Shown piece after piece: positions 43,518 to 54,559 of a stretch of DNA of 64,000 bases (positions are counted from its first letter, which is position 1; each line of letters begins with the position of its first letter). Position numbers and translations under genes: made by a program. Source of the stretch: Toxorhynchites rutilus septentrionalis (taxonomy: Eukaryota; Arthropoda; Insecta; Diptera; Culicidae); the NCBI RefSeq assembly GCF_029784135.1, contig NC_073746.1:241360307-241424306 (forward strand), in the 5' to 3' direction. The notes below the pieces were generated by a model. The model saw only the letters and a program-made list of their open reading frames with translations. It made no database searches and was not told the DNA's origin.

Positions 43518-44638
43518 TAGAGATGGGCAAAACAGTTCGCTTTGATGAACGGTTCACTCATTAACCGTTCATCTAAGTGAATCAGTTCTTTTGAACCGTT
43601 CTTTCGCTCTTTCGTTCAGCGGTATTAAGAACAACATAGAATGTTAGCTGGAACCCAACATCAATAGACAGCTATGAATTGATATCGTTGGATTGGATAG
43701 TGTACTTATGGGATTTATATTTTTGATATTTAGTGGGGAAAGATAAGCTGCTTCTTCTTTAAAAGCCGCAAACTGTATGTGAAAATATGTTTATCGGTCG
43801 ACAAAAGTTTATGTAATAATTTGATGTGTACAAATATGTGCAATTTTTCATATTCTCTTTTTGGACAACACACAGGTTCCATGTAAAATCATATTTCATA
43901 ATGTTCATTCAGGGGAAAAAATCAGCAGCGATTTTCACTAACAATCAATCATACAAACAATCACGATAACACGTACACGCAATAGGCCAAACAATAAATT
44001 GAAAGCAACGAAAAAACTTTGCCCTCACTATGAGATTTTATGTTTACCTAATCCATGAATCGCCCCAGCTTCCTCTAGATTTTTTTTTTCTGATAATCAG
44101 GAAATATATGAATGTTACGCGGAGTTGAGAGCAAACATGAAATTGAAAATATATAGTTTTGCTTTTAAAACTACGAAAATCTAAATTAATTTTTAGCACA
44201 AAATTGAGTACACATTAACAAAATAAACCCTGCGTTAGATGCATTTTGCTCATCATGACAATATCGTTTTACTTTCCTTATATGCGTTCTCGTTATATGC
44301 ATCCATTCCGTCCAGCGCAAATCAGTTCAGCTGCACTAGTTCGTTCGCAAACAGTTCGCCCGCAAACGCTTCGTTCTCGAACAGTTCGTTCCCAAACAGT
44401 TCACTTTCAATCAGTTCTTTCCCATACAGTTCACTCGCAAACAGTTCGTTCACAAGCAGTTCACTCTCAAACAGTTCACTCACAAACCGTTCTTTCGGAA
44501 TCAGTTCGTTCACAAACCGTTCGCTCGCAATCAGTTCGTGGGGAGAACTACCGTTCTTTGAAAAAGAACGACCGTTCGTTCACTCTTTTCAGCGAACTAG
44601 TTCGTTCGTACCGTTCTTGAACGGTTTGCCCATCTCTA
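43518..44638. mobile_element. Non-autonomous hAT element with perfect 8-bp target duplication
   Basis: Ends TAGAGATGGGCAAAACAG and, inverted, TAGAGATGGGCAAACCG. ACATTTGT flanks both sides (43510-43517 and 44639-44646). GAACGGTTC-type words recur near both ends. It is 1121 bp without a transposase frame. It splits the 93-bp tandem repeat locus. The right third is occupied by a 15-bp array (44323-44537). Confidence 0.94.
44323..44537. repeat. 15-bp minisatellite inside the hAT element
   Basis: About 14 units of consensus AGTTCRYTCDCAAAC follow one another, each varying at 1-4 positions. The unit contains the GTTCG/GAAC word found in the element's subterminal regions. The 15-bp period keeps several frames open (Asn-Ser-Ser repeats), an artefact. 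Confidence 0.9.
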
Positions 44639-44991
44639 ACATTTGTACTCGCTTGTGGTTGTGCAGACCTTAATATGTTTCCCTAAAACGTACTTTTAAA
44701 CTGAGAAGCCTGGGAAAATCGTCATTTCAATCATCAACTAGCGGTGAATGAACTTTCGCGGTTCGAGAACTATGTAAAAATGAGATGTGCAAAAATTTCA
44801 GAGGGAAATGTAAAATACGTGATCGTTTGACAATTCTTCCGTTCAAATGTTTTGGTAGGCCTAGGCATCATATAAAACGTAAAAGGACGTTCATCAAATT
44901 TATTTGTAACGAAGATCCTGATCTATTACAAAAATTTCAATGCATTCTAAAATAATATTCGAATTGGTAAACAAGTGGATTGCATGATATG

Positions 44992-45050
44992 ATTGCGTAG
45001 TTCTACGTCGAAAATATGCGGTCATGTCCTAGATACAACCCTTACAATTT
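44992..45050 (+). repeat. Dispersed repeat with TTCTACGT core, copy 4
   Basis: ATTGCGTAGTTCTACGTCG, ATGCGGTCATGTCCTAGATA then CAACCC aligns with 3378-3450. Confidence 0.5.
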
Positions 45051-45424
45051 TTTTTTCGGAATTTTTGATCTAGAAGGAAAAATAATTTGCTTTTTATTAT
45101 TTCGGATATTACTCTAGAATGCATCAAACTTTTTTTTTAAATAAATCTCTAGCGAAAATTTTGATGCCCTCAGGGCCGCCAAAGGCCGTGGTTTTGTAGA
45201 AGCAGCTGAAGATAGCGGATTCATGATCCATTCTTGATCTCGTGAAAACAATACACAAGCTGAATGTATGTCGAAATATGCATGTAGTGCATCTTTTCTT
45301 CTAGGCACAAACACTGCAAACACAGGCGATTCTTTATTTGTACCACCACCACTATTAGCAATACATAAAACCATAAATGCGTAAAATAATTTTTTAATAA
45401 AAGGTAGGCGATTCGGAGCGTAGG

Positions 45425-45770
45425 ATCACGTAGTAACCTGCGTGGAACTTACCCTCCCGATGGGTGACGTTCTGAATGTCTCGTTTGAAGAACGCGGTTG
45501 TACCATTCGTCTGCTTGCACTGCACTGTACAGTAGATGGCGATAAATTGTGCAACTGAAGATCCTTTCCGACGGCCTCCACGAGTGGTAGACGGAAGTCA
45601 GGCAGCATGCTATAATCCAAACCTCGCTTAACAGCAATGGCTACGCCACCACTTTGTTGCGCTCAATCGAGTCTGGCGATGATCGGGCTGGCTATATGGT
45701 TTCTCCAGCTTGAGGTGCGTGAGTTAGAAATGTAATCTCTGGGGCCTTTCAGTTAAGAACGTTGATGGTG
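45425..45770 (-). pseudogene. Non-LTR apurinic-type endonuclease fragment
   Basis: The minus strand gives, in order, RTSSWRNHIASPIIARLD, (stop) SGGVAIAVKRGLDYSMLPDF, LPLVEAVGKDLQ and, after a frame change, FFKRDIQNVTHREGKFHAGY. GGVAIAVKRGL and the K-x-RDI-x-x-LTHR-x-GKF block are characteristic of the N-terminal endonuclease of Jockey-superfamily ORF2. The final catalytic GDFNA/H motif has decayed to AGYYV. No RT follows. Confidence 0.7.
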
Positions 45771-45781
45771 AACGCTGAAGT

Positions 45782-46160
45782 TTATAAAAAAAGTGCATGA
45801 TTTGCACTATCATGTTTTGAATATAGGTATCGAACGTAAATAAGAGATGATCTGCGACAAACCATCCGTTGACTGAGTTGGCGGCACGGGACCATGTTGA
45901 TTTCCTCAGAACCTTGGGGGAGGAGAGAAGTACGGCTCCTGAGATGTGATACTGCTTGTGTCAACTTCATCGATTACCAACAGTGTAGCACCATTGCTAC
46001 GGACACGGTGATTCAGAAGAAGAGGAGTCATTTTAGGAACCAATGGACGCCACGAGAGAGGGGAAGGGGTACCTGTGTCCAGCACTGAAGCGCACTGATC
46101 CCCACTCTGCCACTCTACACTGAAGCGTGCAATCTCATGTGACATATACTCTACACGCAT
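45782..46160 (-). other. Open minus-strand frames upstream of the endonuclease fragment
   Basis: Frames 45782-45970 and 45906-46160 have balanced composition and lie upstream, in reading direction, of the endonuclease fragment, where ORF1 or the start of ORF2 would be expected. No CCHC finger or other motif is visible, so the identity is open. Confidence 0.25.
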
Positions 46161-46419
46161 GTTTCACCTCGGTTCACTTTTTTCAGCTAACCACAGCGCT
46201 AAGCCACTTCTGTTCTTTTCCGCTACACTTTCCGAGTTTGTGCGCTCTCTTCCCACACTCTAGCGCGACCGAGTATTGATTGAAAAAAACTGCTCTTTCA
46301 TCTTATTGCAAACAAAGAGGAGCGCATTTGTTGAGGATGACGGAGAAGGTGGTGAATTTAAGTTTCTCTCCGCTACACAGAGGATATGGACATCACTGCC
46401 GGGGTGTAAGTTGCAAGTT

Positions 46420-47340
46420 TCGAAAACGAGAGAGTGACGCTTCGAGTGCAAGGTTTTGAACGTTAATACCTCTTTGCCGGCTGAACGGAGTGGTATGATA
46501 ATCATTTCATTCGAAAGACAAAATGCCCAAGAGTTATATGATTGTTAATTATTGACCCGAAAACTTGTTTCAGTAGCTTAAAAATAGCTTTGAAAACAGG
46601 TTATTGAAATCATACAAATCCGTATATAAACTGGAACCCGCTCGGAAATCCATTGATTCGTTGTGGCGATGGTCACGCTCACACGCCTATGCATTTTGCT
46701 GTTCTCTCCCAATTCCATTTCGTTTTTGCAGCCGAACTGAAATGGGCATTTAGCGATAGTAAAGATATCGATGATAATTCGATACCGATGGGTGCCATTG
46801 ACTAAGGATTTGACAGTGAGGAATACGGAATATTTGATATGGTATAGTGAATATTTTACCATATCAAAGAAATCATCTTAACGGAAGCAGTTTTATAGAA
46901 TAATTTGTATACGAATTTCGAAATCGATCGTCGTTTTCAATTGTTGGGAAAGGGCATTATTTTTGCTGAGTAATTCCAAGTAGGAATCCATTTCTTCTTC
47001 AAGTGCTAATAAGATCAGTTCGGATCAACGAAATGGCATGATAATCATTTCATACAAAAGATAAAATGTTCAAGAAGGATATAAATGCTACTTATTGACA
47101 CGAGATATTGGTTCTATAGCTTAAAAATAGCTTTGAAACTAGGTTATTGAAATCACCCGTCGTATAGAAGCTGGCTTAGGGAGGGGGTATTATTTGCGCT
47201 AGGTATTTTCGAGGAGGAATCGATTCCTCCTTTGAACGTTATTTATTGTTTTCCGGCTAAACGAAGTGGTATGATAATCACTTTATTAGAAAGATGAATT
47301 GTCTAAGAGTTGAATGATTGTTATTTATTGATTGCTAAGC
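46420..47340 (+). repeat. Three related copies of a 130-180-bp repeat
   Basis: The block CGGAGTGGTATGATAATCAT, ATGATTGTTAATTATTGA, TAGCTTAAAAATAGCTTTGA, AGGTTATTGAAATCA occurs at 46483-46612. A fuller version is at about 47026-47160 and the first half at 47257-47335. The words before each block (GCCGGCTGAACG / TTCCGGCTAAACG) also match. Copies are spaced about 545 and 230 bp apart. Non-coding. Confidence 0.7.
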
Positions 47341-47351
47341 CAACGTTAATC

Positions 47352-47388
47352 CTACGTTCACCTTGCGGTTATATCACAGATATAACTC
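47352..47388 (+). repeat. Short dispersed repeat shared with 37957-37990
   Basis: CTACGTTCACCTTGCGGTTA then TATCACAGATATAAC matches 37955-37990 with few differences. An ATATC-x-CAGATATAAC palindrome is included. A GACGTAGTTCTACGTC near-palindrome follows at about 47441. Confidence 0.55.
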
Positions 47389-47499
47389 ACTTCTTGTTAT
47401 TCAATTTTCTTTTTACACACCGGCCTTCATATCTTCATTTTGGACGTAGTTCTACGTCATTCTTTCAAGGCTTAAATAGCTTCCGGCTTCCGGAATGAC

Positions 47500-50400
47500 A
47501 GATTCGGATTACGTTTTGAAAACCGCTAAGCCAGTCATCTGAGTTGTTTTATTTACTAATGTTTCAGTTCGTTCCCGCCAGTTCGAAAGCCAATGTTCTG
47601 ACTTCCGTCATGGACTTCCTATAAAATCTAGGTCAAGGAAATGTCGCACTAGTTCTTGTTCCTACTGCTGACCTTAAACTGTCGAAAGTGGTCCCAACTG
47701 TGGTAAAAATTCGAATTTTTCCATCCGATGGTTAGTCGATAACTTTCGGCTGCTTTTGCAAACGTAGCTAGTGGGCATCTGTTAAGATAAAGAAGGAGGA
47801 GATAATCAGTTTGTTTAAAAAAAAAAAAATATTCCCCTTTCTCTTATCGATAATCCTATTATTTACCGAGTGAAAGCCATTTTAGTGATGCGGTATCTAA
47901 CCTGGTACGGCCATAACAATGAACTTCAAACGCGTTTTTCTCGAAACTAGTTTTTTCAAACTGGCGTACGCGATATCTCAGGTTCTACAGAACCGATTCA
48001 TGTCGAATTTTTATGGATGCAATCTGCAGGCATCTCTCTATTGCATGAACCTCTAAAAAATAATGTTTGTTAAATTGTACTATTTTGAAAAAATCGGGAA
48101 ACGTAAGGAAACCGCATTTTGTTTTTCAAACGGCCGCCATTTTGCCAAAAAAGATGTTTTTGACTCGTCCGGGGTTCATGCGATGGCGGCATCTTTACTG
48201 ATTCAGAATCTGTTCGATGTTTTTGTTTCAGATAACCAGAAGAGCTGGAATCGTGTACGCCATGGCACAACTTTTTTTGAACCCTCTCACTTCATCAGCT
48301 CTTAACTATTCTAGTTAAGAATATTTTTATCCGTTCAATTTTTGTATTATTGTTAAAAGATATATGAACAAATAATGACATAATGGATAGTAAAAATATT
48401 ATTTATTTTATTTTTACGGAGCTCGAAAAAAGGTCGGAAATTCGTGTTTCTACACTAGAATAACCCCTTAACAGAAAAATTTAATTTATTAATCATACAT
48501 AGGTTTCCATCTTTCCCACCCTGTCCGTCTCTCCCGACCTTTCCCTACTATGAATCGAAAAGCCGCTCTTAGGTGTTAAGATAAAGTGTTAAAAGAAGAG
48601 TTTAGAATGTTTGTTTTTGTATAAATTTGGAGAAAGTAGTTCCATAATGTATATTTTTTAGAATGAGACACGTGTTTTGGGTTTTGAATGAAAGCTTATC
48701 GTTTACTGAAACGGGCAGTCAACTGGTAATTTAAATTCCGATCTATTGTTTTGTCAGCACGAACAAATTCGTGTTGCCAATAATCCAATTGCCATTTTGT
48801 TATGTGCCGGTTGTATATGTGTGCATATTTTATTCCATAAAGAATCGATTCAGATCTGCAGCAACAACAAACAAACAAACAAAAAACAGTTCCATATTGA
48901 CAGACGACGAGCGCAGTGTTTCGGGCAAAATAGTTGTGTGCAATATACAAATTTAATTTTTCACTGTCACCAGAAATAAGCTTGCTGGCAATGATAAACC
49001 GCCGGCCTCGGAGCGATTGCAGACAAGCGGACTGATATTATCTATGAAGCTATCCATACGCATCCTCCCTTTGTATGTTCTTTTCATAGAACCATATACG
49101 ACCGATGACCAGCAAGTTCCCTTCCCATGTAGAGACACACGCATTGTGTAACGAATCAATTTGCAATTTATTATGGTAATTTCAATCGAGTGTCACTGGA
49201 AGGGAATTTATAATAATATTATCAGCGATTGGTTATAAATTCATTTCGACATAGTCGGAAGAACGAAAGAATTGGTCCGTTTTGTTTCCATAGGCTTTCG
49301 AAACAAATTTGTTAATTGTGACTTGATCAGAATGGAAAAATTGTAGCAATCGATGTGTTCATTAAATTGATGGTCGAAATTCTTGCGCTTTTGAATTATT
49401 TTAGTTTCGGATGTATAAATCTCATCTCGCCAGTAACATCTGAGAAGCATGACAAAATATTAGTGAATACGCTCGTTCTTTAGAAATATTTTGCCGTCAT
49501 ACGGCAGAATTCATCCAATATTAATGGTGGCTCGAATATGTGACACGACCGGCACCGGTTGGCAGAAGTTATGATCCGTCGCACGTAACCACGTGTAATG
49601 AAATAAGTTTCGGTGCGTATCGCAGACGGCAGCATCACGTGTATTCGACTGAATTATTGATCTTATCTGAGGTAAATAAATGTAAAACTCACAAACGATA
49701 GCAACGTGTCTATTCGTATCATGTGGGAAGATTTTTGGTCGAGGCGTAATTCATTAGGGTTCATGTGAAATAAAAATCTGTATTTCATCGCACTCGTTTT
49801 GAAAGGCACCTGAATTTCTCCATCTATGGTGCTATGTGGAATAGATAGAGAAGCAAAAATAAGGATAATAATGTTTTCGAGATGATATCCATCCAATAGT
49901 ACTTCCCGAAGCGATCTTTTGTAAAATACTCCACATTGTTTGCGTACCGTTCAATAGGATTGAATCGCGTAGGTATCCAAGGTGCGCTGTTTCATGTTGC
50001 TCTTGTTTTGTGGCAGAGTCAAACACAAATGTGCCCAGACATGTTGCGGGATATGTGCCTTTTGGCATGAAGCCATCGACGGAACGATTCCCAAAGTTTT
50101 GCAGTCTAGCCGGCTAGAGAGACTGCATTGAAAATCCATAAATATTGTCCCCCGCATCGAATGCCATGCTGGGCAGAGAGAGAGAGAGAAAGTAATCAAT
50201 TTGTGCAATATTTCTGGATGATCTTGATTTGTCTGGAAAGTTATTTCCGACTGAATGTTTACGAATCATGTATTCAATGTCGATTCCATCAAATTAATTC
50301 ATCCTAAGTATTTCTTTTGAATGTAATTTGAGAACCTGATTCAACCACTATTGGAACTAATCCCGAAAAGAACATATCGTATGTTTCTCACCACTTCAAT

Positions 50401-51000
50401 TCCGTACATCTCTGTTATCGTCTGTCGCATACTTTCGCATTAATACGCAATAATCTTAAGTAGTGTAACTTATTCAACGTGTCATTCGCTATTTCAATTC
50501 GTGTCTCTCCTTACCTAAATTGCTCACGTCATGTTATCGAGTATCACTTGCGTTGATGGCTTATTACCATTCGTGGACTATCAGAGGATTCTATAGCCCA
50601 AAAATAAAGGACAACTCATTGACATTATAAAAAAACGTTCGGTGGTTTTTGAGAGATACATGACTTGATTTCTAGTATTTCCTTAAATCATGAGTAGATG
50701 TTCTCAAATTCCATTACCTCATTTTTGTTATTACAAGTCGGTATAAATACTATTCATTAATAGGGTTGTAATGAATCAATTTTGAGGAAATAATGAAGAA
50801 TTATAAATGTACATATTCAGCAATTCCATGAAAAAAAAGGAGGATCTGTATCTAGAGGCACAGAGGGTAACTTCACGTAGAGATGTGATTTTTCGAAAAA
50901 GTTTTAAAAAATGTTCTTTTAAATTTCAAATGTACGGCGCTCGTTCGGGCTTCAGTATCGATTCCTGTTCTGTCTGGGGCATTTTTCATTAATAAAACTT
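47500..51000. other. Largely unassigned stretch
   Basis: 47880-48310 includes an 80-codon frame (48063-48305) with no recognised domain. Around 49540-49640 there are two CACGTGT E-box words and a CCGGCACCGG near-palindrome. Frames at 48696-48950, 49663-49896 and 49951-50208 (-) show no motif. No shared repeat was found. Confidence 0.35.
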
Positions 51001-51014
51001 ATTCCATCTTGCTT

Positions 51015-51140
51015 TGGTATGCGTGTATTCTCGAACCTGTCACATCAAGGCGTGCTATTCTACATAGAAAAAAAATATTAATAAAAAGACGCAAGTAATA
51101 CTACATTCAAAGGACTAACTTTCATTAGAACCGTTAGTAC
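51015..51140 (+). repeat. Diverged 5'-truncated SINE fragment
   Basis: GCGTGTATTCTCGAACCTG, CAAGGCGTGCTATTCTACAT, AGACGCAAGTAATACTACAT and GAACCGTTAGTACGA follow the order of the body and 3' end of the 25715-25958 SINE. The head is missing and the tail A-rich rather than (GAA)n. Confidence 0.65.
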
Positions 51141-51417
51141 GAAAAAAAATAAAACAATGACCTCAACCTACTATTCATTAACATGGGATGATTGATTTTT
51201 GTAAAGCCTTTAAATTCCTAAGTTCATTTTTCTGTAGTATCGAAAAAAGCAAATTAACTTATCAAAACCAGCGGTTTACCTATAATAGTTATCGTGTCGG
51301 TTTTATTTCGTAGATGACACACACTGCGGTTACAAGTGATTGTATTTGGTGTGTGCCACTGAATTCGTTCCGTTTTTTGCAAGAAAAACGTATTCATTTG
51401 TATAGAAAATGAATCAA

Positions 51418-52190
51418 AACATTATTCAAAATATTGGTCATCGCTAACCACTACATTTTCCCATCTTTCATGCAATTCATGGTATCCGTCGCGAAAGGAA
51501 CGTTCAGCTTTTGAAGCCTGGAATGAATCCAGCCAATTTTTGATACCATATTCTGAAGTAAAGCGTATTCCTTTAAAAGCATTCTGCATCGATCGAAACA
51601 ATAGTCTAGCATAGTCGGATGGAGCAAGTTGTGTACTACAAGGCGGGTGAACCAGTTTCCCATCCGCCGCTTTCCAAACAGTTTTTAACTCGCACAGCAA
51701 CAAAAGTCCGAGCGTTGTCATGATCCAACATTATCGAATCGTGTCTGGTCGCATAATCTGGACTTTTTTCAAACGCTTCGAACGAATCATTTGTTGCCTG
51801 TAGAAGTTTCCATTGACCTGTTGACTAGGTTTTTGCATCTTATAATGGATCACATCCTTTTGATCCAACCAAGTGTAGAGCATGACTTATGGATATCCGG
51901 CTTCAACGTTGATGTTGCTGGTTGGTCAGGCTTCTCATATGATCTCTTGTGTTTTGGAATGCCGTAGTGAATCCATTTTTCGTCCACGGTAACGATTAGA
52001 TGCAAATGACCTCCTTCTGTGCCGTTCAAGGAACATTTCGTATATGCAAAATCGCCGTTCGACATCTCTCGCTTTAAATTCGTATGAAACTTAATTTTCT
52101 TGCTTTTGGATGTATCCGGCGGCTATAAGTCGTTTAGAAATAGCTTATCGAATCACTCCCAATGATTCTGCAAGCTCTGTTCGCGCTTGA
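51418..52190 (-). pseudogene. Mariner transposase pseudogene
   Basis: From 52190 down, the minus strand reads QARTELAESLGVIR then AISKRLIAAGYIQK (second helix-turn-helix), HLHLIVTVDEKWIHYGIPKH (first catalytic D in VDEKW) and KPDQPATSTLKP. It continues with DHDNART (second D), then in another frame TQLAPSDYARLLFRSMQNAF (third D), KGIRFTSEYGIKNWLDSF, RDGYHELHERWENVV and DDQYFE at the end. This is the D,D34D mariner order. At least two frameshifts and internal stops are present. The N-terminal 100 or so codons are missing where the TIR element at 52197 begins. Confidence 0.88.
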
Positions 52191-52196
52191 CATGTA

Positions 52197-53202
52197 GGGG
52201 AAGGTTGCCCTAATCCAACCAGTGGCCCTCAACCGACCACCCCTTGGCTCTCGGGAATGGCACTATCTACCGAATTTGCTTAATGCTTAAAAAAAAGAAA
52301 AGCTAGATTTTTGATCTGTACGAAAAATAAGTTAAATATTCTTGTAAATGTCAAAAAATTACAAAACTAGGCAATTTCGATCACTTGCGGTCTGCTCTTT
52401 AAAACAAGCTATATAAATTGAATTTACCTGTTACCTGTAGTACACGGTATGCCGTTAATCGAAATAAGTCAGGGTGGTCTTAAACCGACCCTTTGTTTTT
52501 GCTATGTGTGTGGGCGTTTGTGCTTGCGTGTTGGCCGTTGAACGGTGATCGTTGAGAATTGAGCGTTGAACGTTGAGCGTTTCCGTTTCCGTTTCCGTTT
52601 CCGTTTCGGTTCCGTTTGTGCACGTGTTCTTTCACTACCGCCATTTCGCTCTAAAACTTTCTTTGTCTCGCTTTAACACTTGTCTAACCCAACTCCTCCA
52701 ACTTCATTTCCGTTCTGTTAGTACCGTTTCAATGAATCGGAAGACACCACCTTCGTTTCCAAAATGACATAGGAGTACGATATCCGACTTCCGCTGTTAT
52801 AGTCCTTTCACCAAATACCCATATCGTAGAGGGGATCCATCTTTTTTCGTCATTTAGAGCCATTATCAGCAAGCCGGAAGTCACAACAAGATTATATCCG
52901 TTAACCGCTCGTCAGTTACTTTCATCCATTACCTATATAATTAGGGATGCATGTCATTTCCGGGCAATTGGGAGTAGAATCGCTGCAAAAAATCAGGACC
53001 ATGGGGAGGTCAGTTTAGGACCACCATTTTTGAAGGTGTCGAAAAATGAGACTTCCGTTTCCTCCTTTTTTTAGCACACGGACCAGTATAAAACAAAGCT
53101 AGTATTCCTTCCAATGACGAAGTTGTTTTATGTGATGAATTTTATGAGAGAGTGATGAATGGTCGTTGCAATTTGGGGGGTCGGATCAGGGCCACCTTCC
53201 TC
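52197..53202. mobile_element. 1-kb TIR element (GGGGAAGGTTGCCC ends) with TA flanks
   Basis: GGGGAAGGTTGCCCTAATCC at the left is mirrored at the right by GAGGAAGGTGGCCCTGATCC (read inwards). TA lies outside each end (52195-52196 and 53203-53204). Further GGTC-x-TAAACCGACC and GGTCAGTTTAGGACCACC words inside suggest subterminal repeats. It contains a (CGTTTC)n run at about 52577-52612, which generates a Ser-Val frame. No transposase is visible. It abuts the mariner pseudogene. Confidence 0.65.
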
Positions 53203-53204
53203 TA

Positions 53205-53695
53205 TCTCGATCGAGTAATGTTTTTAATTCTTCGTCTTCAAACTTTTTCGGTTGATACGGAAACTTTTTGTTTTTAACACAAAAATCACATTAAAATCTC
53301 CCATACCATTCCCTGCTAAGTCTATGAGTCACCCTAAAATTCCACAAGCATTCGATGTGCTTCAGCTGCACTTTTCTCCAAATGGAAACAGAAAAGCAAA
53401 ACTTTCAGCAAATGGTGTTTATTTGCAACGAAATTCGACATTTTTAACGCAGTAAAAATTCAACTTGTTTTGCAAAACTCAAAGAACTCCACGATTCAGC
53501 AAAAATATCAGCTGTCGCTGTCGACTATTTGAAGAACCTTGACGCAAACAGTATGTGTGTGTCATACAATAATGCACAAATAAAGGGGGAAAATAAAGCA
53601 AGACATAAAGACACAAATAAAGAGCTGACTGACCTGACTAATCTCCTCCAACGCCCTTTCATATGTGCGCAAAAGATGGGTTGAACTTATAGCTT
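53205..53695. other. No recognised feature
   Basis: The frame at 53252-53455 shows no motif. No repeats were identified. Confidence 0.4.
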
Positions 53696-53699
53696 GTTT

Positions 53700-54540
53700 C
53701 GGCGCTGGTGAAAGTTAGTGCGAGGGCGTCATTCCGTTTCTCCGTTTCCTCCTTGAGGTCTTTGCTAGCACTTTGAAAGTCGTTCCGTTGTCTGAAAAAG
53801 TTTTTCGTGTGGGACCACGGCGAACTACAAAACGACGAACGGCCATGCTGCAGGATTCCGTAATGATAGAATGCACCACTTCTATGTGCACTGCTCTGTC
53901 AGTCATGGGAACATCGCAATCCACCGTTCTGCGATACTTCGACCAACTCTTACGAACACCGGTCCGAAGTAATCGAGCCCATCGAATGAAAAGGGTCGAA
54001 CAGAGGATGTAAGGCATACCGCAGGTAGACTACACAATTCTTTGCAACCTTCTCCACCTCTAAGCTTCGAAACCTCGAATCGTTTACGGATTTCATTCGC
54101 GACTGTTTCCCGATTCATATGGTTAAAGCGACGGTGATACCAGTCAATGACCAGGAATGTTATCGAGTAATTTCTCGGTAAAATTGTGGGTATGTTAGAT
54201 CAACGCCCCCACGCATCCTCAGGATCCCACGAGCGGCCATGAATGGGCATGCCTTATGAATAGAGCTGGATATGGACACAGTTTAATGTCGTCGGGTGGT
54301 CTCTGTGTTCTAGCGAGAATTTACTATTCTTCCGCAAATAACTCCTTTTGAACGATTTTCCACAATAGCTCCTCAGATCGTCCTGAATGATAACTCCCAG
54401 TTGAAGATTTTTATGCTTTTTCTTTCGGCAATAGTTATCCATGTAGTGGAACACGAATGCTACCGTTCGTTGAATCCCATGAGCCGAACCGGGATATTTT
54501 GAATGGGATACCCAACCTAGTGCGCGGTGGCATAAAATGG
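53700..54540 (-). pseudogene. BEL/Pao retrotransposon integrase-region remnant
   Basis: From 54540 down the minus strand gives CHRALGWVSHSKYPGS, TVAFVFHYMDNYC, LQLGVIIQDDLRS (pol linker). Then come ETVANEIRKRFEVSKLRGG (integrase zinc-binding region), [19 protein letters not shown] and ERWIAMF (first catalytic D in DYFGP), [16 protein letters not shown] and SDNGTTF (second D). This is the BEL/Pao integrase order. Frame changes occur at about 54250 and 53960. The glutamate region is lost at 53700. It is in opposite orientation to the BEL/Pao remnant at 38262-39640, so it is a separate insertion. No LTR was seen. Confidence 0.85.
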
Positions 54541-54559
54541 TGATATCTGATGTTCTTCA

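Noticed and set aside
43216..43557. Overlapping 84-109-codon frames on both strands
   Set aside because: They follow from the 93-bp tandem repeat being a multiple of three and lack start context or homology.
44239..44673. 144-codon serine/asparagine-rich frame and overlapping frames
   Set aside because: Generated by the 15-bp minisatellite inside the hAT element, open in several frames at once.
52573..52767. 64-codon Ser-Val repeat protein
   Set aside because: Arises from a short (CGTTTC)n run inside the TIR element; the remainder has no motif.
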